A DNA stretch of 64,000 nucleotides from Aliidiomarina sp. B3213 (GCF_003290085.1 NZ_QMKJ01000004.1:62001-126000); one strand, 5' to 3'; counted from the stretch's first letter, positions 25,268 to 34,762 are shown. Made by a program: numbers and translations. The notes: generated by a model not told the origin, from the letters alone.

Positions 25268-25777
25268 TCAATCAAATCTAAAATTCACTTTTTCTAGCTC
25301 ATCATGTTCAGGCATTTGAATATCCAAACCATTTTTGATCGTCACAGCTCTATTAAACCGCCTAGAGTGAGGATTAACGCGCAAAATATCTAATAGACCA
25401 AAACGTTCATAAATTTCTTCGTCATGAACCTTTAGATGTGCTCTCAAATGCTGAATAAATCGCTTCTCGTTTTCATCTTGCTTCCCATCTGCATTAATCA
25501 ATCGTATAGCTACTTCTAATATAATTAACTCTTGGAGTGGAGATAAACCAACCTGTTTCAACTGCTCAAACAATTCGGATACTAGCAAAACTCCTTTTAG
25601 TTTGAATTCAGCGATTAACTGGTCTAATTCTTGAGACAAATCAACATCATTGAAAAAAGAGGTGTTTTTATCAATATCTCGCAATTCGTCAACCTCTGAA
25701 TTAGCAATATCTCCGTCGCACCCCATAGTACAAAAAGCAATCTTAAATAATAGCCTTTTGAATTCATTTTTATCCAT
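25268..25777 (-). CDS. TerB-like protein, last gene of Hsp70-AAA operon
   Basis: A 169-residue soluble helical protein. Residues 8-120 (IAFCTMGCDGDIANSEVDELRDI...LQELIILEVAIRLINADGKQDENEKRFIQHLRAHLKV) show the two D-rich helix-pair motifs of TerB/TerB-like proteins (CDGDIANSE and ADGKQDENE), which can bind metal. TerB domains occur in tellurite and stress clusters and in phage-defence systems. ATG with AGGGAA upstream. It follows the AAA gene by 17 bases, so it is the last gene of the operon. Its short C-terminal tail carries no motif. Confidence 0.7.
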   Translation of the reverse strand: MDKNEFKRLLFKIAFCTMGCDGDIANSEVDELRDIDKNTSFFNDVDLSQELDQLIAEFKLKGVLLVSELFEQLKQVGLSPLQELIILEVAIRLINADGKQDENEKRFIQHLRAHLKVHDEEIYERFGLLDILRVNPHSRRFNRAVTIKNGLDIQMPEHDELEKVNFRFD

Positions 25778-25794
25778 GTTTGTTCCCTTTTTAA

Positions 25795-27564
25795 TTATTG
25801 AATAAACCCTATTGGATTACCTGTCGAATCGCCTTTTTCATCTTCGAACTTCTTCCGCAATATTTCATACTTTTTAAGTTCAGCAGATGAAACTGAGGGT
25901 TTGTTCCTATCTATCGCATTTAGCACGTGTTCAGTTGTTATCCTTATTTTCTCACTTAACGCATATCTCGACGACTCATCGACCAAAAACTTCAAATCGC
26001 TCGATACATATCCGCTCGTGCTTTTTGCAACGTGCTCGTAATCAAAATCCAACTCCACCGGTCGGTCTTTAAGGTAGAGTTTGAACATTTCTAGCCTCGC
26101 ATCGCAGTCAGGAGGAGGTAGATAAAATATTTTATCTATTCTCCCTGTTCGTAGAATGGCAGGATCAATTCGTTCGGGTCTATTTGTTGCTGCAATAACA
26201 AAAATGCCTTTCTCGGCGCAATTAGACATTTGCGCAAGCAGCTCATTTACCGGTGCAGAATGCATTTGATGTAATCCACTTTCTTCTCGCGTGGGCACGA
26301 TGGCATCTATTTCATCAATAAATATAATCGTCGGGGAGTTTTCGGTCGCTTCTGTAAAAATTCTACCTATGTTTTCCTCTGTTGCATTGATGAAAGAACT
26401 TTTTATATCCGACGGCCGTAATTCGAGAAAGTTGAACCCTATTTCCTCTGCGAATTTTTGAGAGATAAATGTTTTTCCGCAGCCAGGTGGACCGTAAAGC
26501 AGCATGCCATTAGGTATTGTTAGACCATAACGCTGATAAAGTTCTGGCTCGTTTAATGCGCGAATAACGTCTTGATGAAGTGTATACTTCAGCTGCTCCA
26601 TCCCCGCAATTGACGAAAATCCCGCACCATTTTTTACTACTCGTTTATTGGTCACACTCTTTAATGTTGAAGACTCAGAGCTCGCCACACGGACTGGCTG
26701 TTTCAAAGCACACACAAACTGTTTTAAGGTCTTAAACCTCTCATCAATATTCGGGTGAACAGCTTTCAATATAGTATTCTTGAGGCTTTCATCATAAAAC
26801 TTCTCGCCACGGGGCAGTATGAAACTTAAATTCTTATCTCGTACCTCGAATAGTTCATCAATGAACCCCGCCGAAAAATAATCATCAGAGGGATACTCGA
26901 AGAACCAAGGTGGGACAGCAAAAATCATGTGATAAAGCATCGCACCCAACGAAAATATCTCACTTTGAATTGTATATACACCATTGAAAACCTCGGGAGC
27001 TGTGCAAAAAGGATTCAATAGTTTTAGGTCAAATATCTGATTTTCAGAGTTAAAGTAGCGAGCACAGTGAAAAGAGGAAATAACTGGACAAGCTTGTTCT
27101 TCCGAATAATCAAGAAAGATATTTTGTATATTCAGGTTGTTATGAATGATCGGCGGAGAGTGCTCATGTAAGTCTCCTACAGCCTTAGCCACCCTCAAAA
27201 CAATAGACGTTGCAGTGTACTGAGAAAAGGCACCATCACGAGCCATTTTTTCAGACAGGCTTTCACCGCTAACGAATTCGGTTACCAAATAGTGAAATGT
27301 TGTGTTGTCTTTTATGACTACACCACTATCGACAAATGAAATAATGCTTCTATGATCTAGCTTTCGTAGAATCTCTGCTTCTAGCAAATCTTGGTTAAAG
27401 AAGCTGTGTCTATGCACCTTTGAGCTATTGTAAAGAGCAACAAGTCGGGTAATTTGACTCTCGTCTTTCACCCGGTAAAGCTCGCAGTTCGATGTTCTGT
27501 CTAAAAAGAACTCTACTCGATATTTAGAATCAATGAGTTCTCTTTGCCCGAATGTGCTCTTCAC
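25795..27564 (-). CDS. Pseudokinase-AAA+ ATPase fusion
   Basis: A protein of about 589 residues. The N-terminal 270 residues are a serine/threonine-kinase-like domain (ELYRVKDESQITRLVALY; HRSIISFVDSGV; TEFVSGESL). The catalytic HRD motif is replaced by IIHNNLNIQNIFLD and DFG by SSFHCAR, so it is very likely a pseudokinase. After a linker comes a Cdc48/FtsH-type AAA+ domain: Walker A GPPGCGKT, Walker B IIFIDEID, and arginine-finger region NRPERIDPAILRTGRID, all intact. GTG at 27564 (AAGGA seven bases before) is preferred; TTG at 27582 with GGAG is possible and would overlap the hsp70 stop. It is probably a remodelling ATPase that works with the Hsp70. Confidence 0.75.
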   Translation of the reverse strand: MKSTFGQRELIDSKYRVEFFLDRTSNCELYRVKDESQITRLVALYNSSKVHRHSFFNQDLLEAEILRKLDHRSIISFVDSGVVIKDNTTFHYLVTEFVSGESLSEKMARDGAFSQYTATSIVLRVAKAVGDLHEHSPPIIHNNLNIQNIFLDYSEEQACPVISSFHCARYFNSENQIFDLKLLNPFCTAPEVFNGVYTIQSEIFSLGAMLYHMIFAVPPWFFEYPSDDYFSAGFIDELFEVRDKNLSFILPRGEKFYDESLKNTILKAVHPNIDERFKTLKQFVCALKQPVRVASSESSTLKSVTNKRVVKNGAGFSSIAGMEQLKYTLHQDVIRALNEPELYQRYGLTIPNGMLLYGPPGCGKTFISQKFAEEIGFNFLELRPSDIKSSFINATEENIGRIFTEATENSPTIIFIDEIDAIVPTREESGLHQMHSAPVNELLAQMSNCAEKGIFVIAATNRPERIDPAILRTGRIDKIFYLPPPDCDARLEMFKLYLKDRPVELDFDYEHVAKSTSGYVSSDLKFLVDESSRYALSEKIRITTEHVLNAIDRNKPSVSSAELKKYEILRKKFEDEKGDSTGNPIGFIQ

Positions 27565-27574
27565 ATTATTATCC

Positions 27575-30130
27575 TTAACCAATCAGCTCCGATCCGTCAC
27601 CCTCGCTGAGCATCGTTTTATCCGCATGTGGTAACAAACTATAGAGTTCAGAGACGATTGGTCTCAATCGCTCTTTGGACGGCGAATCTGTCGCAAGTTG
27701 TAGCCCTTTATCAATTAAATTACGTGCTCTGTGAGAATCTGACCATTGAAGCATGTCAAATTCATCGTTAAAGTTGTATAGAAGGCCTATTTCCATTTTA
27801 GCGCCTAAACCCTCGTCGGTAATTGCAAAATTCAACCGACGCATATTATCGATAAGTTCGCGTGCAAGTGTGATGTCCTTGTCTCTTATTGCTTCAGGTA
27901 TTTGATCTTTATATTGAGAAATCAAAGGTTTAGCATTCTGATTATCAAACTCATTATTTGTTTGTTCCAGTTGATAGAATACTGATTTCAATTCATCTTC
28001 TACTTTTGGCCATTCACTCTCATCTTGAATCTTCTCAATTTTCTTTATTGCAGATCGTAGTCGATGAAGAACACCCATTTTCCGATCGTAGTCAGACTTT
28101 CCTAGCTCGAACTCTTCCTTGATACTATTAAGCTCTGTCTTTAATGCATCCAATTCTTCATAGTTCTGGTAAACACCTTCTTCACAAACTATTTTATGTG
28201 ACTGTATGGCCTTATTAATCTCAGAACTCAAGTAGTCTGAATCAATCTCACTCTGTGTTGTATTTGTAGGCACGTCAATTTCATGCGTGTAATCTAACGA
28301 GGGAAAATAAGCAGATACAGTCATTCGTTCAGATTTATCAATTTTGACTGTTAACTCTACATCACTTCCCTCTGGCAGAAGTTTTGGCAGGTGCTCTCCG
28401 GTAATAACTACATCATAAACGTGCTCATTGTGTAATGCTCGAGTACCTTTCGCATTATGCTCTCCTTGGTATAGAGCAATCTTTAAAGAGTCATCAACAA
28501 CGCCCGGTCGAATTGGCTTTTGCGTTTTTAAACCATTTTTGGTGCCCACTGCTGGTGTGGATTGATTCTTTTCCAGTCCTTTAATTGGATCAAATACTAT
28601 TTTTCCTGAATCTCGACTCTTAATTTCCACCCCATAATGATAGGGTAAAGTTGCACTTCCGATCTTTGAGCCTTGAATAATTGTGAAGGACTCCGGTTCA
28701 CAGTCTAATTTGCTTCCTTGCCCGTCACTTACTGACACTGTAAACAGGTTTGCTGAATCAGCTTTCAACGTCACATCGATAACTTCACCACTTTTGCCAA
28801 CCAACTTTTTACCAGTTGACCATGATCTATCACTGTTGGTAAATTCAATATAAACTTGTTCAGGTACCTCACCATCTATTCTGTCTTCAAGTACTTTTAC
28901 AGCGACAAACTCCTCTTCTTCAACTGTTGTTGCCTCATAGCTTAAACTTAGTTGTATCTTAGTTCTGTCTCGTTGTGCCTCTTGCAAATCATCAGCAATG
29001 TCTACCGTTGATGCGAATAAAGCTGCACCATTAGCAACAACGGTCATTGGATCTACGCTTAGATTGGGTTTAATTAACTGCTCTTCGAGCATCTTTCGAA
29101 GAACTGGTGAATATGTGGGGCCCCCAACAAGTAATAATGTATTGAGAGACTTTGTCGATAGATTATTGCGCTCTAGCAGAGCTTTACAAACATCAATAGC
29201 CTTCTGGAAAACAGGTCCAACAGCATGTTCCATCATTTCTTGCGTAACAGTAATATCTAGTTCTAACTCTTCACCGTTATCATCTTCACAAGGAATATCA
29301 CCCAAATCGGATAAAATATTATGAGAGTCACTGAAAGACATTTGGATTTTGGCTTCTTCCGCGTAAAACTTCATTGCTGCCTGCAACGCAACTTTATTCG
29401 CCTCGTTTGAAAGAAATTCGTCTAAGTCGTATTCGTCTTGTAGATGAGGTAGGATAATTCTATCAACAATTGCCAAATCCAAGTTCTTTCCGCCCAAATA
29501 GTTATCGCCCTCGGTATCTATCACTTTCATGATACCTTCATGAACTTCCACGAGTGCAGCATCAAAAGTACCACCTCCAAAATCAAACACGAGAACTTGA
29601 CCATCTTTTATTGACGAGGATAAACCATAAGACATCGCTGCGGCGATTGGTTCTTGCAATAGTTCACACTGCGAAATACCTGCTAACTTTGCTGCGCGAA
29701 GAGTTGCATCTTTTTGATTACTCGTGAATTTAGCTGGTACAGTAACCACGACTGCTTTTACATCTTCATCAGAAACAAATGACTTCAATGTTTTTAATAC
29801 TTCAGCTGACAGCTGTTCTGATGAATACTCTTGCCCCATGGACTCAGAGTAGTATTTTTTATCGGTCCCCATCGTGCGCTTGAACTCAATAAACGCATTA
29901 CTAGCCATAACATTTGGATTTCGTGATGCCTTTAATTTATCTCTCTTTAATGCACTATATGCAGAATCACCTATTTGGATGGACCTTTTCTTATTAAAGA
30001 ATACACAAGATGGCATCGTATCTTTAAGAGTATCTGTCTTAATGATTATTGGCTTACCTTCCTCAATTCTGCTAATAGCCGAATTTGTTGTACCCAGATC
30101 TATTCCGTAATCAATTTTGTTTCTGGCCAT
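27575..30130 (-). CDS. Hsp70-family protein with extended C-terminus
   Basis: An 851-residue protein. The ATPase domain has YGIDLGTTNSAIS (phosphate 1), VFDFGGGTFDAALVEV (phosphate 2) and LLVGGPTYSPVLRKML (adenosine). The rest, from about residue 370, is much longer than the DnaK substrate domain: a divergent beta region, a coiled region of about 100 residues (EELDALKTELNSIKEEFEL) and a helical tail, so it is a specialised Hsp70 and not DnaK (about 640 residues). ATG with GGGGAA upstream, two bases after the previous stop. It is the third gene of a five-gene operon. Clients are presumably operon partners; this is inference. Confidence 0.9.
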   Translation of the reverse strand: MARNKIDYGIDLGTTNSAISRIEEGKPIIIKTDTLKDTMPSCVFFNKKRSIQIGDSAYSALKRDKLKASRNPNVMASNAFIEFKRTMGTDKKYYSESMGQEYSSEQLSAEVLKTLKSFVSDEDVKAVVVTVPAKFTSNQKDATLRAAKLAGISQCELLQEPIAAAMSYGLSSSIKDGQVLVFDFGGGTFDAALVEVHEGIMKVIDTEGDNYLGGKNLDLAIVDRIILPHLQDEYDLDEFLSNEANKVALQAAMKFYAEEAKIQMSFSDSHNILSDLGDIPCEDDNGEELELDITVTQEMMEHAVGPVFQKAIDVCKALLERNNLSTKSLNTLLLVGGPTYSPVLRKMLEEQLIKPNLSVDPMTVVANGAALFASTVDIADDLQEAQRDRTKIQLSLSYEATTVEEEEFVAVKVLEDRIDGEVPEQVYIEFTNSDRSWSTGKKLVGKSGEVIDVTLKADSANLFTVSVSDGQGSKLDCEPESFTIIQGSKIGSATLPYHYGVEIKSRDSGKIVFDPIKGLEKNQSTPAVGTKNGLKTQKPIRPGVVDDSLKIALYQGEHNAKGTRALHNEHVYDVVITGEHLPKLLPEGSDVELTVKIDKSERMTVSAYFPSLDYTHEIDVPTNTTQSEIDSDYLSSEINKAIQSHKIVCEEGVYQNYEELDALKTELNSIKEEFELGKSDYDRKMGVLHRLRSAIKKIEKIQDESEWPKVEDELKSVFYQLEQTNNEFDNQNAKPLISQYKDQIPEAIRDKDITLARELIDNMRRLNFAITDEGLGAKMEIGLLYNFNDEFDMLQWSDSHRARNLIDKGLQLATDSPSKERLRPIVSELYSLLPHADKTMLSEGDGSELIG

Positions 30131-30132
30131 TA

Positions 30133-31290
30133 TTATTCCCCTGTACTTACTTCAACTTGGGCTGTTTGTATCATCTGCCCTTTAAAGTTAATTTGCGGCT
30201 TTATTATCTTGGTAATTACCTGTTCATTTGGTAAGAGGTTCTCATCTTGTACAAAAGTAGCTAACACGTTCATGCGCTCATCATAGGGTTTGTCCAACAT
30301 CTCAACAATCTCATAGCCATTGGCAGCGAAGTTATCCTGAATCCTATTTATTGAGGCCATTAACTGCTTAAGCCCTTTTGTTTTCGAGTCCATCTTAGCG
30401 GCATTTTTTTCAATTCGGACTATTTCATCTGCCACTTTCAACGCCAATGTATGATCTTCCTCATCTTTTTTGTTTGAGGCCAAACTAGATGTTACTTTCT
30501 CCAACATATCAGAAGCATTTTTGTCAGTTGCTAGAATATTTGTTTCAATTTCATTGAAACGCTCTAACATTTTTTGTTGTATCGACGCTCTTCTTCTCTG
30601 AAGATATATTCCGAAGTAAATAAACAAGGAGGCAAGGATCACAAAAACGATACAAATGGCAATCGCCAAGTACCTCAGATAATCATTTACCAGAGCAATC
30701 GAAGTTGACGATTCAATAGATAACTGCTCAAGATTTGCATTGGTATCCTTATTTTGCTCCTCAAGGCTATCTATCATCTCATTTGTTTGCTCCTTAGAAC
30801 TGTGTATGCGCTCATTCAGATCATTGGTATTGCCTTCAAGCTCTGCGTTTGTGTTTTCCTGTTGAATCTGCAGACTTACAATTTGCTGTTCCATATAGGC
30901 TCTATTAGCATCAAGCGCTGCGTTCAAGTTATTGAGACCAGTCTCTATTTCATCTTTCTTGGTCGTAAGTTGATTTAAACTCACCATCAGCCGATCAAGC
31001 ACGCTTACTTGATCTTCAATCAACGTCCTATTTTCAATTTGCTCCGCTCTAGTGTTTTCTAATTCCGTGACTGCGTTAGCGATTAATTCTTCCAAACATA
31101 TTAGTTGCTCGGACGCAGCTTGATTTACCAGCAACAACTGCTCAACTGAGGCGTCCGTATCATGTAAATCACGCTCATCAATGTCTTTTGTGATCTGGCC
31201 AACAATCTCACTATCGAAGGTACACTCTTGGCCTATGGCTTGTGAACTCAAAGAAGCGAATATCAGGATTAAAAATGTAGTAGCTTTCAC
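30133..31290 (-). CDS. Membrane-anchored coiled-coil protein of Hsp70-AAA operon
   Basis: A 385-residue protein with a signal peptide (MKATTFLILIFASLSSQAIG). A periplasmic coiled coil of about 170 residues follows, then a membrane helix (about residues 206-230, LAIAICIVFVILASLFIYFGI) with a basic stop-transfer (QRRRAS) and a cytoplasmic helical tail of about 150 residues. The GTG start overlaps the previous stop (GTGA). I do not recognise the family. The layout suggests a sensor or anchor that couples the periplasm or membrane state to the cytoplasmic Hsp70 and AAA partners; this is inference. Confidence 0.7.
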   Translation of the reverse strand: MKATTFLILIFASLSSQAIGQECTFDSEIVGQITKDIDERDLHDTDASVEQLLLVNQAASEQLICLEELIANAVTELENTRAEQIENRTLIEDQVSVLDRLMVSLNQLTTKKDEIETGLNNLNAALDANRAYMEQQIVSLQIQQENTNAELEGNTNDLNERIHSSKEQTNEMIDSLEEQNKDTNANLEQLSIESSTSIALVNDYLRYLAIAICIVFVILASLFIYFGIYLQRRRASIQQKMLERFNEIETNILATDKNASDMLEKVTSSLASNKKDEEDHTLALKVADEIVRIEKNAAKMDSKTKGLKQLMASINRIQDNFAANGYEIVEMLDKPYDERMNVLATFVQDENLLPNEQVITKIIKPQINFKGQMIQTAQVEVSTGE

Positions 31291-32993
31291 TTTTCGATAA
31301 CCTTTATTAATTTGTCGAGAATACCCCTAATCTTTTCATTGATTATGGGATGGCCGGCCAACCGAGATACCAAATGAGGAGAGACTGCATAATAAATTTT
31401 TATGAACAATCTACCCGTAAAACTCGCTTTGAGAACGTTATCTCTATAACGCCTAAGTGCTTTGACTTTTGGATGATCATAGCTCCCGTAAGCCATGGTC
31501 GCTATGTAACAGCCACCACTATTTTTACGTTTTATAGCCTCTAGATCCAAAACGATACTGCTTATAGTTCTTAAATTTACTTTTACCCTAGACGCCATAT
31601 CTGGTGAGCAGCTTATACTAGCTAGTTGCTTTGTTAAATTGCGAGCCTGCGTGACTATTTTCAGCATTTTATCCAGACCATAACTTCTTGCGTTTTGCTG
31701 CGCGCCATTTACAACTTCGATAAGTGCATTTAATGCGCAATTAACAATCCCATCACTAAGCATTATGTAGGCATCATTGTCGTCTCCTATCTCAGCTCTT
31801 ATCGCATCCAGCTCTGGACGACATGCTTGTATAAAATCACTCACTGCATTAATCGAGGATTTACTATTAAAAGCCTCTAACTCTTTAGTAAGCCTAGCGA
31901 CATATGGTTCGACGTCACGTAAAAGTTCCTCTTGCTCTCTTTCTTCTTCCCTTTCCTGCATCATTTTTTCAAGCGTTTGACGACTATCTTCGAGTCGATT
32001 ATTCGTCTGGCCAGAAGGACTTAGCTTGTGCGCTAGTTCCAGAACACCCAAAGCCTTCTTGTGTGCATCAGGATTTCCATTTTTTGATTGCGAATTAAAA
32101 TAACTGATACTGCATTCTATTATTTCATCCGCAAGACTGTTCACTAATAGTTGGTATTTCAAATTACCTGAGTTAACCATACTGCTAATCGTGCTAAGCC
32201 TGTCTTTAGTATTGTTAAATAGCTTTTTTCCTAAACGGTCTGCTTTAAGAGGAGTTTGTTTTCGCTCATCTTCACAACGTTCAATCTGAGATTGTATATC
32301 TCGTATTGGTTCTTTGACTTGCTCATCTAATACTTTTCTTTGAATATCTGAGGGAAATTCCGTAAATAATTTAATGAGTTCGAACTTTTCGATCCCATTT
32401 GGATTACCAGTCAAATTATTTAACCAGCTCACTGTTTCATCAACAAATTCAGCAGTTAACCTTTCTGTATTAAGGTATTCAGACTTAATATGGAGTAATG
32501 ATGGTAATTTTGATAAAGCCTGACTTTGTAGTAACCGACCTTTCAAATTAAGTCCTTCAGCCAGTTTTTCTTTGTCAACATGACCGTCATCAACAGAGAG
32601 AGCTAGGAGTAGCGTAGATAAATTTAGGTACGATGAAAGATTCGCTTCAGTTACTTCAGCCTTTAATCTGGTCCTCCATATATCGATTGCTGAATCAATC
32701 TCGTTATCCGCCAATTTGCTATGCGCAATTTCATCGAATGGAGTATCAACTACAAACCAAAACAAAGCGTGATGAAGCTTTTCATAGTTTTGTTCTAAAA
32801 GTGCGGTAGCCTGTAAGATTATTTCGGGTGAACGATCGACGCTATTCAATAGTGAGTAATCAGTTTGAAAATCAACCGACTTCCCAACCTCTAAAAAACG
32901 TTTTAATTTTGCAACTTGCTTTTGAAGATCTCTTTCACTCGAATTGGCGAACAAACCAAGAACTCGGAAGGGGTTTTCATGAACAATATCCAA
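31287..32993 (-). CDS. J-like protein with CFI-box C-terminal domain
   Basis: A 568-residue protein. The start, NPFRVLGLFANSSERDLQKQVAKLKRFLEVGK, resembles the first helices of a J-domain, but no HPD tripeptide is seen. A long helical middle (residues 90-480) lacks motifs. The last 75 residues (GCYIATMAYGSYDHPKVKALRRYRDNVLKASFTGR...YYAVSPHL) are a CFI-box C-terminal domain. The start codon is TTG, supported by AAGGAG seven bases before it. As first gene of the operon, with Hsp70 two genes later, it may be a degenerate co-chaperone. The family's function is not known. Confidence 0.7.
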   Translation of the reverse strand: MDIVHENPFRVLGLFANSSERDLQKQVAKLKRFLEVGKSVDFQTDYSLLNSVDRSPEIILQATALLEQNYEKLHHALFWFVVDTPFDEIAHSKLADNEIDSAIDIWRTRLKAEVTEANLSSYLNLSTLLLALSVDDGHVDKEKLAEGLNLKGRLLQSQALSKLPSLLHIKSEYLNTERLTAEFVDETVSWLNNLTGNPNGIEKFELIKLFTEFPSDIQRKVLDEQVKEPIRDIQSQIERCEDERKQTPLKADRLGKKLFNNTKDRLSTISSMVNSGNLKYQLLVNSLADEIIECSISYFNSQSKNGNPDAHKKALGVLELAHKLSPSGQTNNRLEDSRQTLEKMMQEREEEREQEELLRDVEPYVARLTKELEAFNSKSSINAVSDFIQACRPELDAIRAEIGDDNDAYIMLSDGIVNCALNALIEVVNGAQQNARSYGLDKMLKIVTQARNLTKQLASISCSPDMASRVKVNLRTISSIVLDLEAIKRKNSGGCYIATMAYGSYDHPKVKALRRYRDNVLKASFTGRLFIKIYYAVSPHLVSRLAGHPIINEKIRGILDKLIKVIEK

Positions 32994-33374
32994 GCGCGGT
33001 CTCCTTGATGTGTTTTTCTTGAATTCCTGTTTCTCAAAATGAATAAAAGCCCTAGCTCATTGGCCTATAAAAACAAACTATAACAAATGGCTTATATATG
33101 TTAACCCATACAATACCGGATATTGATAGCATCCTTTGCATCTTATTTTCTGCAAGCATCCAGCTTGTCAATATAAATGGCATTAGAACAAGGATATAGG
33201 CTTAGAACTTTACATAGTTTCATTGGAAAGGCAAATATTAACTCAGACTAAAAGTGTTTGACTTTTATAGCTAACGCTCTTAGAAATAGTTAATTTTAAG
33301 TAGAAAAGTAACAGTTAATTAACCTCGAAGACTTGCCGTGCGTCTTAGTTTTAACGATTTAGGGGAGAATGCCG
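32994..33374. other. Divergent intergenic region upstream of the Hsp70-AAA operon
   Basis: 381 bases with no supported gene. It lies between the divergent five-gene operon and the small membrane protein gene, and must hold their promoters. It is A+T-rich; on the minus strand TTATAG-like hexamers occur about 50-70 bases before the TTG start, but no strong sigma-70 or heat-shock pair stands out. Confidence 0.5.
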
Positions 33375-33695
33375 ATGGAATCTAAAATAATTCTAGGGCT
33401 ACTAATGGGCTTCTTTGCGGGTAGTGCTTCTAAAGCTATCTTAACCGCAAATACTAACCCAGCGTTAGCTCCTGTAAACAGAGGCTGGTTCAATATTTCC
33501 ACGAGTGCAACTCCGGTTATAACAATAATCTGGATCATATCGACTTTCGTAACCTATCCTGCAAAATATGGTTTTTTTGCGATCGGAGAAGTTGTGATTG
33601 GCGCAATCATAGCCGGTGTTATTTCACCCCATTCAAGAATTTTCGTAGCACAAGTTGCGTTGCCTGCAAGCATAATTTCATGGGTAACCCTTTGA
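33375..33695 (+). CDS. Hypothetical small membrane protein
   Basis: A 106-residue, almost wholly hydrophobic protein with four possible membrane segments (residues 4-25, 44-62, 64-83 and 88-105). The ATG at 33375 is preferred to 33369, because AGGGGAG then stands seven bases before the start. No motif is recognised. It is divergent from the Hsp70-AAA operon and separated from the next gene by 168 bases. Confidence 0.55.
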   Translation: MESKIILGLLMGFFAGSASKAILTANTNPALAPVNRGWFNISTSATPVITIIWIISTFVTYPAKYGFFAIGEVVIGAIIAGVISPHSRIFVAQVALPASIISWVTL

Positions 33696-33863
33696 AACGT
33701 TTAGGGTGTGCTGCTTACTCAATAATTGAATATCGAGATGTCTAAAGTCAAAATTAGTTAGTCGCTATTAATTAAAAGTGTTCTATTCGTATTGAAAGCT
33801 TAGAAAAGCTACCAATTGATAATCCAGAGCTACTTACCGGTAACAGATTATAAGGAACGACCA

Positions 33864-34526
33864 ATGCTTTTCAGTAAGATTTTAAAGCCGCAATTTTTAG
33901 ATTTTTCACTGACAATTCCTGCAGTGCTTTTAGGTGTGTTTTTGTTTTTGTTTAGCCCTAGCGCCCAAAGCAGCTCAACAGTGGTAAGCCTCGTTGATGC
34001 ATTACAATCTGGGCAGGTCTCTATTGAGAGATTAAGTGGAAATGGTAGTTCTAGTGGTTCGTCGATCTCTGGCACCCTAAGAAATAATACGAATCAAGCG
34101 CTTAGAATAGGAACTAATATAAACCCAGCTTTATATTTGGAAAACTCTAATCCTTCAAATCAAAATATGATTGCTTTTCAAATCTATTTACGGGGCGGCG
34201 GTTACTACCGAGCGAATGGTCAGAATTTTATAGAGCTGGCCTCTAACAGAAGCACTTCCATTACCCTCATTGCATATTGCGCCGATTTTGAAAAAGGTAA
34301 TCCGACCTATTCAGATTCCTTTGCAGTGAAATACGTGCCACAGAACTTAAGCTCTTTGGCTAATAAGATTGCTAGATACAAGCGCAACAATCCTAATCAC
34401 GATACTACGGTACCGGCTCAGGTCGCTTTGTGGTTGGGACAAGGTGTACCTATTTCTGAAATAAAAGAAATGTTTTCCTTTAACGAACAAGATGAGCAAG
34501 TAGCTCGAATGATTCTTAACTACTAA
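33864..34526 (+). CDS. Exported hypothetical protein
   Basis: A 220-residue protein with an N-terminal hydrophobic signal (about residues 13-35, ending in SPSAQSS). A Ser/Gly-rich segment (NGSSSGSSISGTLRNNTNQAL) leads into a beta-rich domain with a possible immunoglobulin-like pattern (SITLIAYCADFEKGNPTYSDSF). The C-terminus is helical (QVALWLGQGVPISEIKEMFSF). The ATG at 33864 is chosen for AAGGA seven bases upstream; the longer start at 33816 lacks one. I do not recognise the family. Confidence 0.6.
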   Translation: MLFSKILKPQFLDFSLTIPAVLLGVFLFLFSPSAQSSSTVVSLVDALQSGQVSIERLSGNGSSSGSSISGTLRNNTNQALRIGTNINPALYLENSNPSNQNMIAFQIYLRGGGYYRANGQNFIELASNRSTSITLIAYCADFEKGNPTYSDSFAVKYVPQNLSSLANKIARYKRNNPNHDTTVPAQVALWLGQGVPISEIKEMFSFNEQDEQVARMILNY

Positions 34527-34762
34527 ATCCTGTAGAGCACAGCACTCTAATCTTGATATTGTTGATTTAAGAGTTTTCCTCTTATAAACAAACACCTCGG
34601 TATTTTTGGTTTGTTTATCTAACTAAGAGGTGACTATTGAGTTAATGTCTACTCAAGTTAACCAAATCTATACTCGTTTACTTGTTGTTCACTAGCAGGA
34701 TCTATGGATAGCAAATTCAAGCTTCGGAATAAAAACATAACCTTGTCGAGATTCATCATTAT

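Noticed and set aside
27575-30130. Housekeeping dnaK
   Set aside because: The protein is over 200 residues longer than DnaK, diverges strongly after the ATPase domain, and has no dnaJ or grpE neighbour.
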